64,000 nt of DNA from the NCBI RefSeq assembly GCF_022829685.1, contig NZ_JAKSYE010000076.1:62001-126000 (forward strand), read 5' to 3'. This DNA is from Methylobacterium sp. E-045 (GTDB taxonomy: Bacteria > Pseudomonadota > Alphaproteobacteria > Rhizobiales > Beijerinckiaceae). The notes under the pieces were generated by a model, which worked only from the letters and a program-made list of their open reading frames with translations, was not told where the DNA came from and ran no database searches. The position numbers and the translations under genes are program-made. Every line of letters begins with the position of its first letter. The first letter of the stretch is position 1. Shown piece after piece: positions 14,826 to 23,825 of this stretch.

Positions 14826-17357
14826 ATGCTGAACGAAATCCTGGCCGCCACCGCCCGGAGCGAGGATATCGGCACCCGCACCGCCGCCGCGGAGACGCAG
14901 GCCAGGCCGAGCTGGACCGCTCCCGCCAAGCCCGCCTCCGGCGATCCCGTGGCCGACCTGCGCGAGGCGATCCTCGCCAAGCTCGCCTATGCCATCGGCA
15001 AGACCCCCGAGACGGCGCGCGAGCGCGACTGGTTCGCCGCCACGGCCCTGGCCCTGCGCGACCGGATCGTCGATGCCTGCATGGACGGCCGGTCCACCAG
15101 CATTCCCAACAAGCGCGTCTATTACCTCTCCCTCGAATTCCTCATCGGCCGGCTCCTGTCCGACGCCATGAACAATCTCGGCCTCGTGGAGACCACCCGC
15201 CGCGCCTTGCGCGACCTCGGCATCGATCTCGGCGACGTCGAGGCGGCCGAACCGGACGCGGCCCTCGGCAATGGCGGTCTCGGCCGTCTCGCCGCCTGTT
15301 TCATGGAGAGCATGGCGAGCCTGTCGATCCCCGCCATCGGCTACGGCATCCGCTACGATCACGGCCTGTTCAAGCAATCCCTGGAGGACGGCTGGCAGAA
15401 GGAGGCGCCGGAGACCTGGCTCGCGGAAGGAAATCCCTGGGAGTTCGTCCGGCCCGAGGCCACCTACACGATCGGGTTCGGCGGCCACGTCACCATGTCG
15501 GCGATCTCAGACGGGGTGATCCGTCGGCACTGGCACCCGGCCGAGACCGTGCGGGCCGTGGCGCACGACGTCCCCGTGGTCGGCTGGCGGGGCAAGCACG
15601 TCAACACCCTGCGCCTCTGGAAGGCGGAGGCGGATTCGCCCCTCGAACTCGCCCGCTTCAACGGCGGCGACCACGTGGGCGCGGTGGCGGCCCGCTCCAA
15701 GGTCGAGGCGATCTCCCGGGTGCTCTATCCGAGCGATTCCTCGGAGACCGGCCAGGAACTGCGCCTGCGCCAGGAATACTTCTTCACCTCCGCCTCGCTG
15801 CAGGACCTCGTCTCCCGGCACGCGGCCGAGCGCGGCGACCTGCGCTCCTTGCCCGACCATGCCGCGATCCAGCTCAACGACACCCACCCCGCCATCGCCG
15901 TGCCGGAGCTGATGCGCATCCTCCTCGAGGATCATGGCCTCGCCTGGGAGGATGCCTGGCACATCACCACCCATACCCTGAGCTACACCAACCACACCCT
16001 CCTGCCCGAGGCCCTGGAGACCTGGCCGGTGGAGCTGATGGAGCGGTTGCTGCCGCGCCATATGCAGATCATCTACCTCATCAACTGGATGCATCTCGAA
16101 GAGCAGGGCCGGCACGGCAGGGCCGACGCGGCGCAGCTCGCCTCGGTCTCGCTCATCGACGAGGCCAACGGCAAGCGCGTCCGGATGGGCCATCTCGCCT
16201 TCCTCGGCGCCCGCCGGGTGAACGGCGTCTCGGCGCTCCACACCGACCTGATGCGCTCCACGGTGTTCAAGGACCTCCACGCCCTCGACACCGACAAGAT
16301 CGTCAACAAGACCAACGGCATCACCTTCCGGCGCTGGCTCCACAACTGTAACCCCGAGCTGACGAAGCTCGCGGTGGAGGTGGTGGGCCCGCGCGTCCTC
16401 GACGATCCCGAGGCGCTGCTGGGGCTCGCCGACCACGCTGCCGATCCCGCCTTCCAGGCGCGCTACGCCGCCATGCGCAAGTCCCGCAAGGAGGCGCTGG
16501 CCAAGGTGGTGGCCGAGACGACCGGCATCGTCGTCAATCCCTCGGCCCTGTTCGACACGCAGATCAAGCGCATCCACGAATACAAGCGCCAGCTCCTCAA
16601 CGTCATCGAGACCGTGGCGCTCTATCAGGCGATCAAGGCCGAGCCGCACAAGGACTGGACGCCCCGCGTCAAGATCTTCGGCGGAAAGGCGGCGCCGAGC
16701 TACGTCCAGGCCAAGCTCATCATCAAGCTCGCCTGCGATGTGGCCAAGCTCGTCAACGGCGACCCGGACGTCGCCGGCCGGCTCAAGGTGGTGTTCCTGC
16801 CCAACTACCGCGTCAGCCTCGCCGAGGCGATCACCCCGGCCTCCGACCTGTCGGAGCAGATCTCCACCGCCGGCATGGAGGCGTCGGGCACCGGCAACAT
16901 GAAGCTGGCGCTCAACGGCGCCCTCACCGTCGGCACCCTCGACGGCGCCAATATCGAGATCCGCGACCATGTGGGGGCCGACAACATCTTCATCTTCGGC
17001 CTCGACGCGGCCGGGGTTCAGAAGCGTTCGGCCGAGCCGGATTACGCCGCCAGGGCCATCGCGGCCTCGCCGCGCCTCGCCGCCGCCCTCGCCTTCATCG
17101 AGGCGGGCGGTTTCTCCCCGGAGGAGCGCGGCCGCTTCCAGCCGATCGTGGACGACCTGCGCCACAACGACCGCTACCTGCTCACCGTCGATTTCGACGA
17201 TTACTGGCGCATCCAGCGCGAGATCGACGCCGCCTGGATCGACACGCGGAGCTGGTGGCGGAAGGCCATCCTCAACACCGCCCGGATGGCCTGGTTCTCC
17301 TCCGACCGCTCCATGCGCGAATACGCCGACGACATCTGGCGGGTGAAGGTGGGGTGA
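14826..17357 (+). CDS. glgP: Glycogen/starch/alpha-glucan phosphorylase
   Basis: GT35 phosphorylase that releases glucose-1-phosphate from alpha-1,4-glucan, 843 aa, normal for the family. The ATG at 14826 follows a purine-rich GAGGGGG about 10 nt upstream. The open frame extends further 5' but without conserved sequence. Landmarks include YYLSLEFLIGRLL, DAALGNGGLGRLAACF, QLNDTHPAIAVPELMR and KTNGITFRRWL. The pyridoxal-phosphate site is EASGTGNMKLALNGA, with K693 as the likely Schiff-base lysine. It provides the breakdown arm opposite GlgE/GlgA/GlgB. Confidence 0.96.
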   Translation: MLNEILAATARSEDIGTRTAAAETQARPSWTAPAKPASGDPVADLREAILAKLAYAIGKTPETARERDWFAATALALRDRIVDACMDGRSTSIPNKRVYYLSLEFLIGRLLSDAMNNLGLVETTRRALRDLGIDLGDVEAAEPDAALGNGGLGRLAACFMESMASLSIPAIGYGIRYDHGLFKQSLEDGWQKEAPETWLAEGNPWEFVRPEATYTIGFGGHVTMSAISDGVIRRHWHPAETVRAVAHDVPVVGWRGKHVNTLRLWKAEADSPLELARFNGGDHVGAVAARSKVEAISRVLYPSDSSETGQELRLRQEYFFTSASLQDLVSRHAAERGDLRSLPDHAAIQLNDTHPAIAVPELMRILLEDHGLAWEDAWHITTHTLSYTNHTLLPEALETWPVELMERLLPRHMQIIYLINWMHLEEQGRHGRADAAQLASVSLIDEANGKRVRMGHLAFLGARRVNGVSALHTDLMRSTVFKDLHALDTDKIVNKTNGITFRRWLHNCNPELTKLAVEVVGPRVLDDPEALLGLADHAADPAFQARYAAMRKSRKEALAKVVAETTGIVVNPSALFDTQIKRIHEYKRQLLNVIETVALYQAIKAEPHKDWTPRVKIFGGKAAPSYVQAKLIIKLACDVAKLVNGDPDVAGRLKVVFLPNYRVSLAEAITPASDLSEQISTAGMEASGTGNMKLALNGALTVGTLDGANIEIRDHVGADNIFIFGLDAAGVQKRSAEPDYAARAIAASPRLAAALAFIEAGGFSPEERGRFQPIVDDLRHNDRYLLTVDFDDYWRIQREIDAAWIDTRSWWRKAILNTARMAWFSSDRSMREYADDIWRVKVG

Positions 17358-17503
17358 GCCGAGAGGCTCGTCCTTCCCCCGAGTGGTCGAAACCGGCCTG
17401 CCGGCCGTCACCCCCCCCCGGAAGACTCCGGCGCAGCGGGTGACGGCCCGTCCGCGTGCTCGGCCAAGGCCATGTCGTTCCACCCCTTTTCCGGAGAGAA
17501 GCG

Positions 17504-17878
17504 ATGTTCACTCACGTGATGATCGGCAGCAACGACCTGGAGCGGGCCCGAGCCTTCTACGACGCTACCTTCGCCGCATTGGGCGCCGAGCCCGGCGAGA
17601 TGGATGCCAGAGGCAGGCTGATCTATTCCCATGAAGGCGGTCGACTGATGGTCACGAAGCCCATCGACGGCAAGCCGGCAACCGCGGCCAACGGCGGAAC
17701 GATCGGCATCGCCGCGGCGAGCCGCGATCATGTCCTGGCGTGGCATCGGGCCGGTACGGAGCATGGGGGCACCGCGATCGAGAGCCCGCCCGCAGAGCGT
17801 CCGAACGGGGCCTTCGTCGCCTACCTTCGCGAACCCGATGGCAACAAGCTCACCGCACGGACCCGGCCGGCGACGTGA
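17504..17878 (+). CDS. VOC-family (glyoxalase/dioxygenase-like) protein
   Basis: 124-aa single-domain protein of the vicinal oxygen chelate fold. The N-terminal MFTHVMIGSNDLERARAFYD is the usual first strand and helix. AYLREPDGNKLTA near the end is the usual metal-site strand. The first ligand position (H5 or nearby) and the E of YLREPDGNK are plausible metal ligands. The ATG at 17504 is chosen for GGAGAG 7 nt upstream. The substrate is unknown. It lies 146 bp after glgP and is probably transcribed separately. Confidence 0.8.
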   Translation: MFTHVMIGSNDLERARAFYDATFAALGAEPGEMDARGRLIYSHEGGRLMVTKPIDGKPATAANGGTIGIAAASRDHVLAWHRAGTEHGGTAIESPPAERPNGAFVAYLREPDGNKLTARTRPAT

Positions 17879-18024
17879 CGGCCATCGCGGCCGCCCTGGC
17901 CCCGCTCGACCCCGCGGCCGGGTGCGAGGGCTGATGCCGGGCGTCCAGGAACGGGCGGTCGCGACCATGCGCGACGGGGATCGGGCAGGTCAGGTCCGGG
18001 CTACCCGGACGCATGGCCTCCGGC

Positions 18025-18441
18025 TCAGATCCGGCACGCGCCTTCGAGCGCGGTGTTTTCCGCGTCCGTAAAAATCCGCGAGCGGATGAGGAAGCGCCGG
18101 TCGCGGCCGTTCTCCAGGGAGAACATGCCGCCGCGGCCGGGCACCACGTCGAGGATCAGGTGGGTGTGCTTCCAGACCTGGAATTGCGGGCGGCTGATCC
18201 AGAAATCGGCGCCGGCCACCTGGCCGAGATGGACATCGCTGTCGCCGGTGAGGAAATCGCCCACCGGGTAGCACATGGGCGAGGACCCGTCGCAGCACCC
18301 GCCCGATTGGTGGAACATCACCGGCCCGTGCTCGGCCCGCAATTCCTCGATCAGGGCGATGGCCGCCGGCGTCGCCGTGACCCGCAGGGGCGTTCCGTCC
18401 GCGCCGACCTGATCGGCGGTGGTCGCTTCGATCGTGCTCAT
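18025..18441 (-). CDS. DUF779 family protein
   Basis: 138-aa soluble protein with the DUF779 core HGPVMFHQSGGCCDGSSPMCYP, rich in cysteine, and WKHTHLILDVVPGRGGMFSLE. Members are often found beside aldehyde dehydrogenases. None is adjacent here and the biochemical role is unknown to me. The clustered Cys and His suggest a metal site (inference). The start is supported by GGAGAG upstream. The gene follows the beta-oxidation protein by 60 bp on the same strand and may be co-transcribed with it. Confidence 0.85.
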   Translation of the reverse strand: MSTIEATTADQVGADGTPLRVTATPAAIALIEELRAEHGPVMFHQSGGCCDGSSPMCYPVGDFLTGDSDVHLGQVAGADFWISRPQFQVWKHTHLILDVVPGRGGMFSLENGRDRRFLIRSRIFTDAENTALEGACRI

Positions 18442-18501
18442 GGAACGCTCTCTCCTGTGGTATGGCCCCGGCCGGGGGATGTCCCGGGCCGGGGTGTTCG
18501 A

Positions 18502-20706
18502 TCACGCCGCCTTCTTGGCCGCGGCGTCGCCGTAGAAGGTGCCGCCGGCCTCCGCCATGCGCAGGAGGTTGTCCGGCACCGCGAAACGCGCCCCGTGCCT
18601 GGCTTCCAGTCCCTGGGCCAGGGCCACGAACGCCTTCGCACCCATGAAGTCGATGTAGGACAGCGCCCCGCCGGTGAAAGGGGCGAAGCCGAAACCGAGG
18701 ATGGAGCCCACATCGGCCTCGCGCGGGTCGGTGATGACGCCTTCCCCCACCGTGCGGGCGGCTTCCAGCGCCTGGACCACGAGGAGCCGCTGCTTCAGCT
18801 CGGTGAAATCGACGTCGTCGGGGTCGATGCGCGTCGGCTGGAGGTCCGCCAGTCCGGGCCAGAGCTTCTTCGCGGCGCCGTCGGGATAGTCGTAGAATCC
18901 CTTTCGGTTCTTGCGCCCGAGCCGGCCCTCGCCCTCCACCAGGGCGGTGAGCAGCGCCTTCTGGTCGGGATCGATCGCCTCGGCGCCGAGCTGCGCCTCG
19001 GTGGCCTTGACGATCCTGAGGGCGAGGTCGACGGCGACCTCGTCGGTGAGGGAGAGGGGCCCCACCGGCATGCCCGCCTGCCGGCCGGCATTCTCGATCA
19101 TCGCCGCGGGAACGCCCTCGATGAGCATCTTGTGGCCTTCGTAGAGATAGGCGCCCACACAGCGATTGGCGAAGAAGCCCCGGCTGTCATTGACGACGAT
19201 GGGCGTCTTCTTGATCGCGCGCACGTAGTCGAGGGCGGTGGCGAGCGCCCCGTCCCCGGTCTCCTCGCCCTTGATGATCTCCACGAGCATCATCTTCTCC
19301 ACCGGCGAGAAGAAGTGGATGCCGACGAAATTCTGAGGACGCCGCGACGTCTTGGCGAGGCCCGAGATCGGCAGGGTCGAGGTGTTGGAGGCGAAGATCA
19401 CGTCCTCGCCGATCACCGCCTCCACCTTGGCGATGACATCGGCCTTCACCTTCGGGTCCTCGAACACCGCCTCGATCACGAGATCACAGGACGACAGGTC
19501 GGCGTAATCGGCGCTGGTGGTGATGCGGGCGAGCAGGGCCTCGCGGTCGGCGGTCTTGGCCCGTCCCTTGTTGATCTGGTCGGTGACGAGCTTGTGGGCG
19601 TAGGCCTTGCCCTTCTCGGCGGCCTCCGTGGACTGGTCGAGGAGGACGACGTCCATCCCGGCATTGGCGGTGACGTAGGCGACCCCGGCCCCCATGAAGC
19701 CGGCGCCGACGACGCCCACCCGCGTGACGCTGGTCCTGGCGATCTCCTTCGGCCGGCGCGCGCCCTTGTTCAGCTCGCCCATGGAGATGAACAGCGTGCG
19801 GATCATCGCCGCCGCCTCCGTCGAGCGCAGGATCTTGGCGAAGTACCGGCTCTCCACCCGCAGGGCGAGATCCATCGGCAGCTGCAGGCCCTCGTAGACC
19901 GAGGCGAGGATGGCCTTGGCGGCGGGATAATTGTCGTGGGTCTCGCGGCGGTAGATCGCGTTGGCCGGGGGCCAGATCATCATGCCGGCGGGCGAATAGA
20001 CCTTGCCCGAGGGCGCCTTGAACTTCGGCTGGTCCCACGGGGCGACGGCCGAGCCGCCGGCCCTGATCCAGGCCTTGGCCTTCTCGACGATCTCCTCCTT
20101 GGGCGCCACCTCGTGGACGAGGCCCATGGTCTTGGCCATGAGCGGGCGGATCTGCTCACCCTTGAACAGCATCTGCAGGGCGTCGCCGGTCTGCATCAGC
20201 CGGGGGACGCGCTGGGTCCCGCCGGCGCCGGGAAACAGCCCGACCTTGATCTCCGGCAGGCCGACGCGGGTCTTGGAATCGTCGGACAGCACCCGGTGAT
20301 GGCACGAGAGCGAAAGCTCGAACGCGCCGCCGAGGCAGATGCCGTTCACCGCCGCCGCGAAGGGCTTGCCGCAGGTCTCGAGCTTGCGGAAGAGCAGGGT
20401 GAGCTTGCGCGATTCCTCGAAGAAGTGGCGCATGGCCTCCTCCTCGCCCTTCTCGGATCTCAGCTTCTCGTAGGCCTGGCCGAGGCCCTGCAACATGGTC
20501 AGGTCGGCGCCGCCGGAGAAGTTGTCCTTGCCCGAGGTGATGACGCAGCCCTTCACGGCGGGATCGGCCACGACGGCGTCGATGACCTGGTGCAGGTCGC
20601 TCATCACCCCTTCGGTGAAGACGTTCATCGAACGGCCGGGCATGTCCCAGGTGGCGAGCGCGATGCCGTCGGAATCGACCTCGAAGCTGAAGTTCGTGAG
20701 ATTCAT
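18502..20706 (-). CDS. fadJ: Bifunctional enoyl-CoA hydratase/3-hydroxyacyl-CoA dehydrogenase (FadJ/FadB-like)
   Basis: 734-aa multifunctional beta-oxidation protein. Residues about 5-200 are the crotonase domain, with oxyanion-hole segments (NFSGGADL, NGICLGGAFE) and the two acid residues E130 and E152 (GLPEIKVGLFPGAGG). From about 330 is the NAD-binding Rossmann domain of 3-hydroxyacyl-CoA dehydrogenase (GVVGAGFMGAGVA), with the catalytic His in GIHFFSPVEKM. Two C-terminal helical domains follow. The ATG at 20706 has AAAGGATC upstream, and sequence before it is not conserved. It pairs functionally with the thiolase (22320) and acyl-CoA dehydrogenase (23826) on the same strand. fadB is an equally fair symbol. 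Confidence 0.92.
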   Translation of the reverse strand: MNLTNFSFEVDSDGIALATWDMPGRSMNVFTEGVMSDLHQVIDAVVADPAVKGCVITSGKDNFSGGADLTMLQGLGQAYEKLRSEKGEEEAMRHFFEESRKLTLLFRKLETCGKPFAAAVNGICLGGAFELSLSCHHRVLSDDSKTRVGLPEIKVGLFPGAGGTQRVPRLMQTGDALQMLFKGEQIRPLMAKTMGLVHEVAPKEEIVEKAKAWIRAGGSAVAPWDQPKFKAPSGKVYSPAGMMIWPPANAIYRRETHDNYPAAKAILASVYEGLQLPMDLALRVESRYFAKILRSTEAAAMIRTLFISMGELNKGARRPKEIARTSVTRVGVVGAGFMGAGVAYVTANAGMDVVLLDQSTEAAEKGKAYAHKLVTDQINKGRAKTADREALLARITTSADYADLSSCDLVIEAVFEDPKVKADVIAKVEAVIGEDVIFASNTSTLPISGLAKTSRRPQNFVGIHFFSPVEKMMLVEIIKGEETGDGALATALDYVRAIKKTPIVVNDSRGFFANRCVGAYLYEGHKMLIEGVPAAMIENAGRQAGMPVGPLSLTDEVAVDLALRIVKATEAQLGAEAIDPDQKALLTALVEGEGRLGRKNRKGFYDYPDGAAKKLWPGLADLQPTRIDPDDVDFTELKQRLLVVQALEAARTVGEGVITDPREADVGSILGFGFAPFTGGALSYIDFMGAKAFVALAQGLEARHGARFAVPDNLLRMAEAGGTFYGDAAAKKAA

Positions 20707-20743
20707 GTCTGATCCTTTGGGGGCGGCTGAGAAAGCGAAGGGA

Positions 20744-20758
20744 TTAAGACGTTTTAAA
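20744..20758. promoter_or_regulatory. CtrA-like box between fadJ and the EAL gene
   Basis: TTAA-N7-TAAA, one base off the CtrA consensus TTAA-N7-TTAA, sits in the 109-bp divergent space, 58 nt before the EAL gene. Only a pattern match; no footprint can be inferred. Confidence 0.3.
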
Positions 20759-20815
20759 AACTTGAGATGGATGGTCTTTTCCGGGATCGAGAAGGTGGAA
20801 CGAGGATTTTTTCGA

Positions 20816-21604
20816 ATGACGGCGCGAAACGTCTGCCAGGGATGCCGAGACGGCGCCGATCTCGACTTTACGTTTACGATGGCGTTCCAACCCATCCTCG
20901 ATCTGGATGCTCAACGCGTATGGGGATACGAGGCCCTCGTGCGCGGCCCCGAAGGCCAGTCCGCGGCCTCGATCCTCGACCGCGTGACCGAGAAGACGGT
21001 CTATCGCTTCGACCAGGCCGCGCGGGTCCGGGCCATCGAGCTGGCCGGCCGCCTGTTTCCCGTGGACGACGAGACCAAGCTGTCCATCAACTTCATGCCG
21101 AACGCGGTCTACGAGCCGGCGGCCTGCATCCGCTCCTCGCTGGAGGCCGCGCGCCGGGCCGGGTTCGCCCATGACCGGATCATGTTCGAGTTCACCGAGA
21201 ACGAGAAATTCCGCGACATCGACCATGTGAAGCGCATCGTCTCCGAATACCGCAAGCAGGGCTTCCTCACGGCGCTGGACGATTTCGGAGCGGGCTTTGC
21301 CGGCCTCAGCCTCCTGTCGAATTTCCGTCCCGACCTGATCAAGATCGACATGGACGTCCTGCGCGGAATCGACACGGACAAGGGCCGTCAGATCATCACG
21401 GCGGGGATCATCTCCATCGCCCGGCAGCTCGGCGTCGCGGTCATCGCCGAAGGTGTCGAGACGCGGGGCGAACTCGACACCCTGCGCGGGCTCGGGGCGA
21501 CGCTGTTCCAAGGCTATCACTTCGCCCGTCCCCAACTCGAAGCCCTCCCGCGTGTCGCCGGATTCGAGGCACAGGAGCCCCGCCTCGCCGCCTTGGCGTC
21601 GTAG
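20816..21604 (+). CDS. Stand-alone EAL-domain cyclic-di-GMP phosphodiesterase
   Basis: 262-aa cytoplasmic protein, almost all EAL domain, that should hydrolyse c-di-GMP to pGpG. Catalytic motifs are intact: EALVRG (the E-A-L motif), SINFMPN, FEFTENE, LDDFGAGFAGL, LIKIDMD and AEGVETRGE. There is no GGDEF, PAS or membrane domain. The N terminus carries CQGC, a Cys-x-x-Cys pair that could sense metal or redox state (inference). The ATG at 20816 has CGAGGA about 9 nt upstream. An upstream in-frame extension exists but lies antisense inside fadJ and is not conserved-looking. It is divergent from fadJ. Confidence 0.9.
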   Translation: MTARNVCQGCRDGADLDFTFTMAFQPILDLDAQRVWGYEALVRGPEGQSAASILDRVTEKTVYRFDQAARVRAIELAGRLFPVDDETKLSINFMPNAVYEPAACIRSSLEAARRAGFAHDRIMFEFTENEKFRDIDHVKRIVSEYRKQGFLTALDDFGAGFAGLSLLSNFRPDLIKIDMDVLRGIDTDKGRQIITAGIISIARQLGVAVIAEGVETRGELDTLRGLGATLFQGYHFARPQLEALPRVAGFEAQEPRLAALAS

Positions 21605-21664
21605 CGCCCCCACGGAACGCCCGCCGCGCCGCCCTGTCCGGACGCTCTGCGCCATCGTTCCGAT

Positions 21665-21692
21665 GCAGGGCCACCCGAGGCGGCGGCCCTGC
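21665..21692. terminator. Hairpin between convergent EAL and DUF2059 genes
   Basis: An 8-bp stem, GCAGGGCC (21665-21672) with GGCCCTGC (21685-21692), loop 12 nt, lies in the 125-bp convergent gap. There is no clear T-tract, so termination is only plausible by position. Confidence 0.35.
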
Positions 21693-21729
21693 CGTTGATC
21701 CCTGCGCGGGATCGACTCCCGGTCGGTTT

Positions 21730-22218
21730 CTACTTGGCCGGCGCCGTTCCCGGCAGGGGCGGTGCCCCCGCCGGCCTGTCGCCGGCCGAGGCGATGGCCA
21801 GCATGTTCAGGATCTTGGTGACCGCGCCCTGCGAGATCACCGTGACCGTCGAGGCCGGGTCCGAATTGATCGCCTGGAACTTCTGGTAGATCTTGTCGTC
21901 GTAGATGCCGCTGAGATGCTTGAGCTCGTCGAGCGTGAATTTCTCGGCATAGGCCTTCGACAATCCCTCGATCATCACCTCGCGCTGCTTGTCGAACTCG
22001 GCGCGAACCTCCTTGCGGATGGCCTCGGCCTTGTCCTCGGGCATCGGCTGCACGGTCTTTTCCAGGGCACCGGTGAAGCCGGTTTCGAGGTTCTTGATCA
22101 GGGTCTTCTGAACCAGATCCTTGGCGACCGCGACGCGGTCGGCGGCGTCGTCCGCGCGGGCGGCGAACGGCGCGCAGAGCGCGGTCGTGAGCATCAGGGT
22201 CGCGAGAAGGCGTGTCAT
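21730..22218 (-). CDS. DUF2059 periplasmic protein
   Basis: 162-aa protein with a signal peptide (hydrophobic LLATLMLTTALCAPFAARA, cleavage likely near residue 22) and a DUF2059 domain: VRAEFDKQREVMIEGLSKAYAEKF, then ELKHLSGIYDD. It ends in a Pro/Ala-rich tail. The function of the family is unknown. The start at 22218 has GGGAGA upstream. It sits between the thiolase and fadJ genes on the same strand, but nothing ties it to beta-oxidation. Confidence 0.85.
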   Translation of the reverse strand: MTRLLATLMLTTALCAPFAARADDAADRVAVAKDLVQKTLIKNLETGFTGALEKTVQPMPEDKAEAIRKEVRAEFDKQREVMIEGLSKAYAEKFTLDELKHLSGIYDDKIYQKFQAINSDPASTVTVISQGAVTKILNMLAIASAGDRPAGAPPLPGTAPAK

Positions 22219-22319
22219 CGTGGCGTGTCTCCCGGAATTTATGATTGCGCCGCCGGCATCGGCGGCGGGAGTGCGCCGTTTAGCAGCGTTTCGAAGGGTT
22301 TGGGAGGGACGGCGCCCCA

Positions 22320-23528
22320 TCACACCCGCTCGATGATCGTGGCGGTGCCCATGCCGGCGCCGATGCAGAGGGTGACGAGGGCGCGCTCCTTGCCGGTGCG
22401 CTCCAGCTCGTCGAGCACCGTGCCGAGGATCATCGCGCCGGTGGCGCCCAGGGGATGGCCCATGGCGATGGCGCCGCCATTGACGTTCACCTCGGACGGG
22501 TTGAGCCCGAAGGCCTGGCAGAAGCGCAGGACCACGGCGGCGAAGGCCTCGTTGACCTCGAACAGGTCGATATCGGCGATGGTCATGCCGGCGCGAGCCA
22601 GCACCTTCTTCGTCACGTCCACCGGGCCGGTGAGCATCAGCGCCGGGTCCGAGCCGATATTGGCGAAGGCGCGGATGCGGGCGCGCGGCTTGAGGCCGGC
22701 CTTCTCGCCGGCTTCCCTGGACCCCACCAGCACGGCGGCGGCGCCATCGACGATGCCCGAGGAATTGCCGGCATGGTGGACGTGGTTGACCGCCTCCACG
22801 TCGGGATGCGCATCGATCGCCACGGCGTCGAACCCGCCCATCTGCCCCATCTGGACGAAGGACGCCTTCAGCCCGGCGAGCGATTGCATGTCGGTGGAGG
22901 GGCGCATGTGCTCGTCGGTATCGAGCAGGGTGATGCCGTTGATGTCGCGCACCGGGACGACGGAATTCTTGAACAGCCCCTCGGCCCAGGACTTCGCCGA
23001 GCGCTTCTGCGACTCCGCCGCGTAGGCGTCGCAATCGTCGCGGGAGAAGCCGTATTTCGTGGCGATGAGGTCGGCCGAGACGCCCTGGGGCATGAACCAC
23101 GACTTGATCGCGATGGCCGGGTCCACCGGCCAGGCGCCGCCCGAGGCGCCGAGGCCGACGCGGCTCATGGATTCGACGCCGCCGCCGACGGTGAGGTCGT
23201 GCTGGCCGGCCATCACCTGGGCGGCGGCGAAATTCACCGCGTCGAGCCCGGAGGCGCAGAACCGGTTGATCTGGATGCCGGGAACGTGGTCGCCGTAATC
23301 GGCCACGAGGGCCGCCGCGCGGGCGATGTCGCCGCCGGCCTCGCCGACGGGGTCGACGCAGCCGAGGATCACGTCGTCCACCTGGCGCGTGTCGAGCCCG
23401 TTGCGCTCCTTGAGGGCGCGCAGGGCGGTTTCGGCGAGGCGCAGGGCCGTCACTTCGTGGAGCGCGCCATCCGGCTTGCCGCGGCCCCGCGGGGTGCGGA
23501 CGTGATCGTAGATGAAGGCCTCGGGCAT
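22320..23528 (-). CDS. fadA: Acetyl-CoA C-acyltransferase (thiolase, FadA-like)
   Basis: 402-aa thiolase that cleaves 3-ketoacyl-CoA in the last beta-oxidation step (or condenses acetyl-CoA in reverse). The catalytic set is visible: nucleophile C91 (NRFCASGLDAV), H358 (AMGHPLGATGAM) and C388 (LCIGAGMG), with positions normal for the family. The ATG at 23528 has AAGGA about 8 nt upstream. It lies on the same strand as the acyl-CoA dehydrogenase and fadJ, giving a full set for dehydrogenation, hydration, oxidation and thiolysis. Confidence 0.93.
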   Translation of the reverse strand: MPEAFIYDHVRTPRGRGKPDGALHEVTALRLAETALRALKERNGLDTRQVDDVILGCVDPVGEAGGDIARAAALVADYGDHVPGIQINRFCASGLDAVNFAAAQVMAGQHDLTVGGGVESMSRVGLGASGGAWPVDPAIAIKSWFMPQGVSADLIATKYGFSRDDCDAYAAESQKRSAKSWAEGLFKNSVVPVRDINGITLLDTDEHMRPSTDMQSLAGLKASFVQMGQMGGFDAVAIDAHPDVEAVNHVHHAGNSSGIVDGAAAVLVGSREAGEKAGLKPRARIRAFANIGSDPALMLTGPVDVTKKVLARAGMTIADIDLFEVNEAFAAVVLRFCQAFGLNPSEVNVNGGAIAMGHPLGATGAMILGTVLDELERTGKERALVTLCIGAGMGTATIIERV

Positions 23529-23610
23529 ATGCGTTTCCTTGTTTCCTGACCCTGGCGGCTCGGGCTCGGACCCGCCCCGTGGGGCTGCCGGATTCATAAG
23601 TTTCGCGGGT

Positions 23611-23704
23611 CCCCTCTCCTGGAAGGAGAGGGACAGGGTGAGGTGTGTGACCTATCCGGCGATGGACCACACCTCACCCCAACCCTCTCCTTCCAGGAGA
23701 GGGG
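23611..23704. repeat. Palindromic repeat, family 2 copy 1 (intergenic)
   Basis: 94-bp inverted repeat in the 297-bp space between the acyl-CoA dehydrogenase and thiolase genes. The outer 22 bp (23611-23632 and 23683-23704) are perfect inverted copies beginning CCCCTCTCCTGG. Inside, GGGTGAGGTGTG pairs with CACACCTCACCC. Each arm also folds alone (CTCTCCT-gga-AGGAGAG). The same element, in opposite orientation and with a different core, occurs inside the helicase gene at 34687-34779. The rest of this space (23529-23610, 23705-23825) holds no gene I can support. Confidence 0.85.
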
Positions 23705-23825
23705 GGCCCACAGTGCTTCGAGGCCGACCGAGCAGTTGTCGGTGTCCCGACGAGGGTGGCGTCCCCATCGGCACTTGTGAACAGGACGACCCTCGCGGAA
23801 GCGGGGGGACATTCGCTGCATCGCT

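Noticed and set aside
17358..17503. A gene or attachment site in the C-rich stretch after glgP
   Set aside because: No frame with a ribosome site or conserved sequence; the run of C (about 17411-17420) is a simple homopolymer.
18013..20712. An 899-codon open frame antisense to fadJ
   Set aside because: The fadJ frame has all catalytic residues; the antisense product is low-complexity and lacks a ribosome site.
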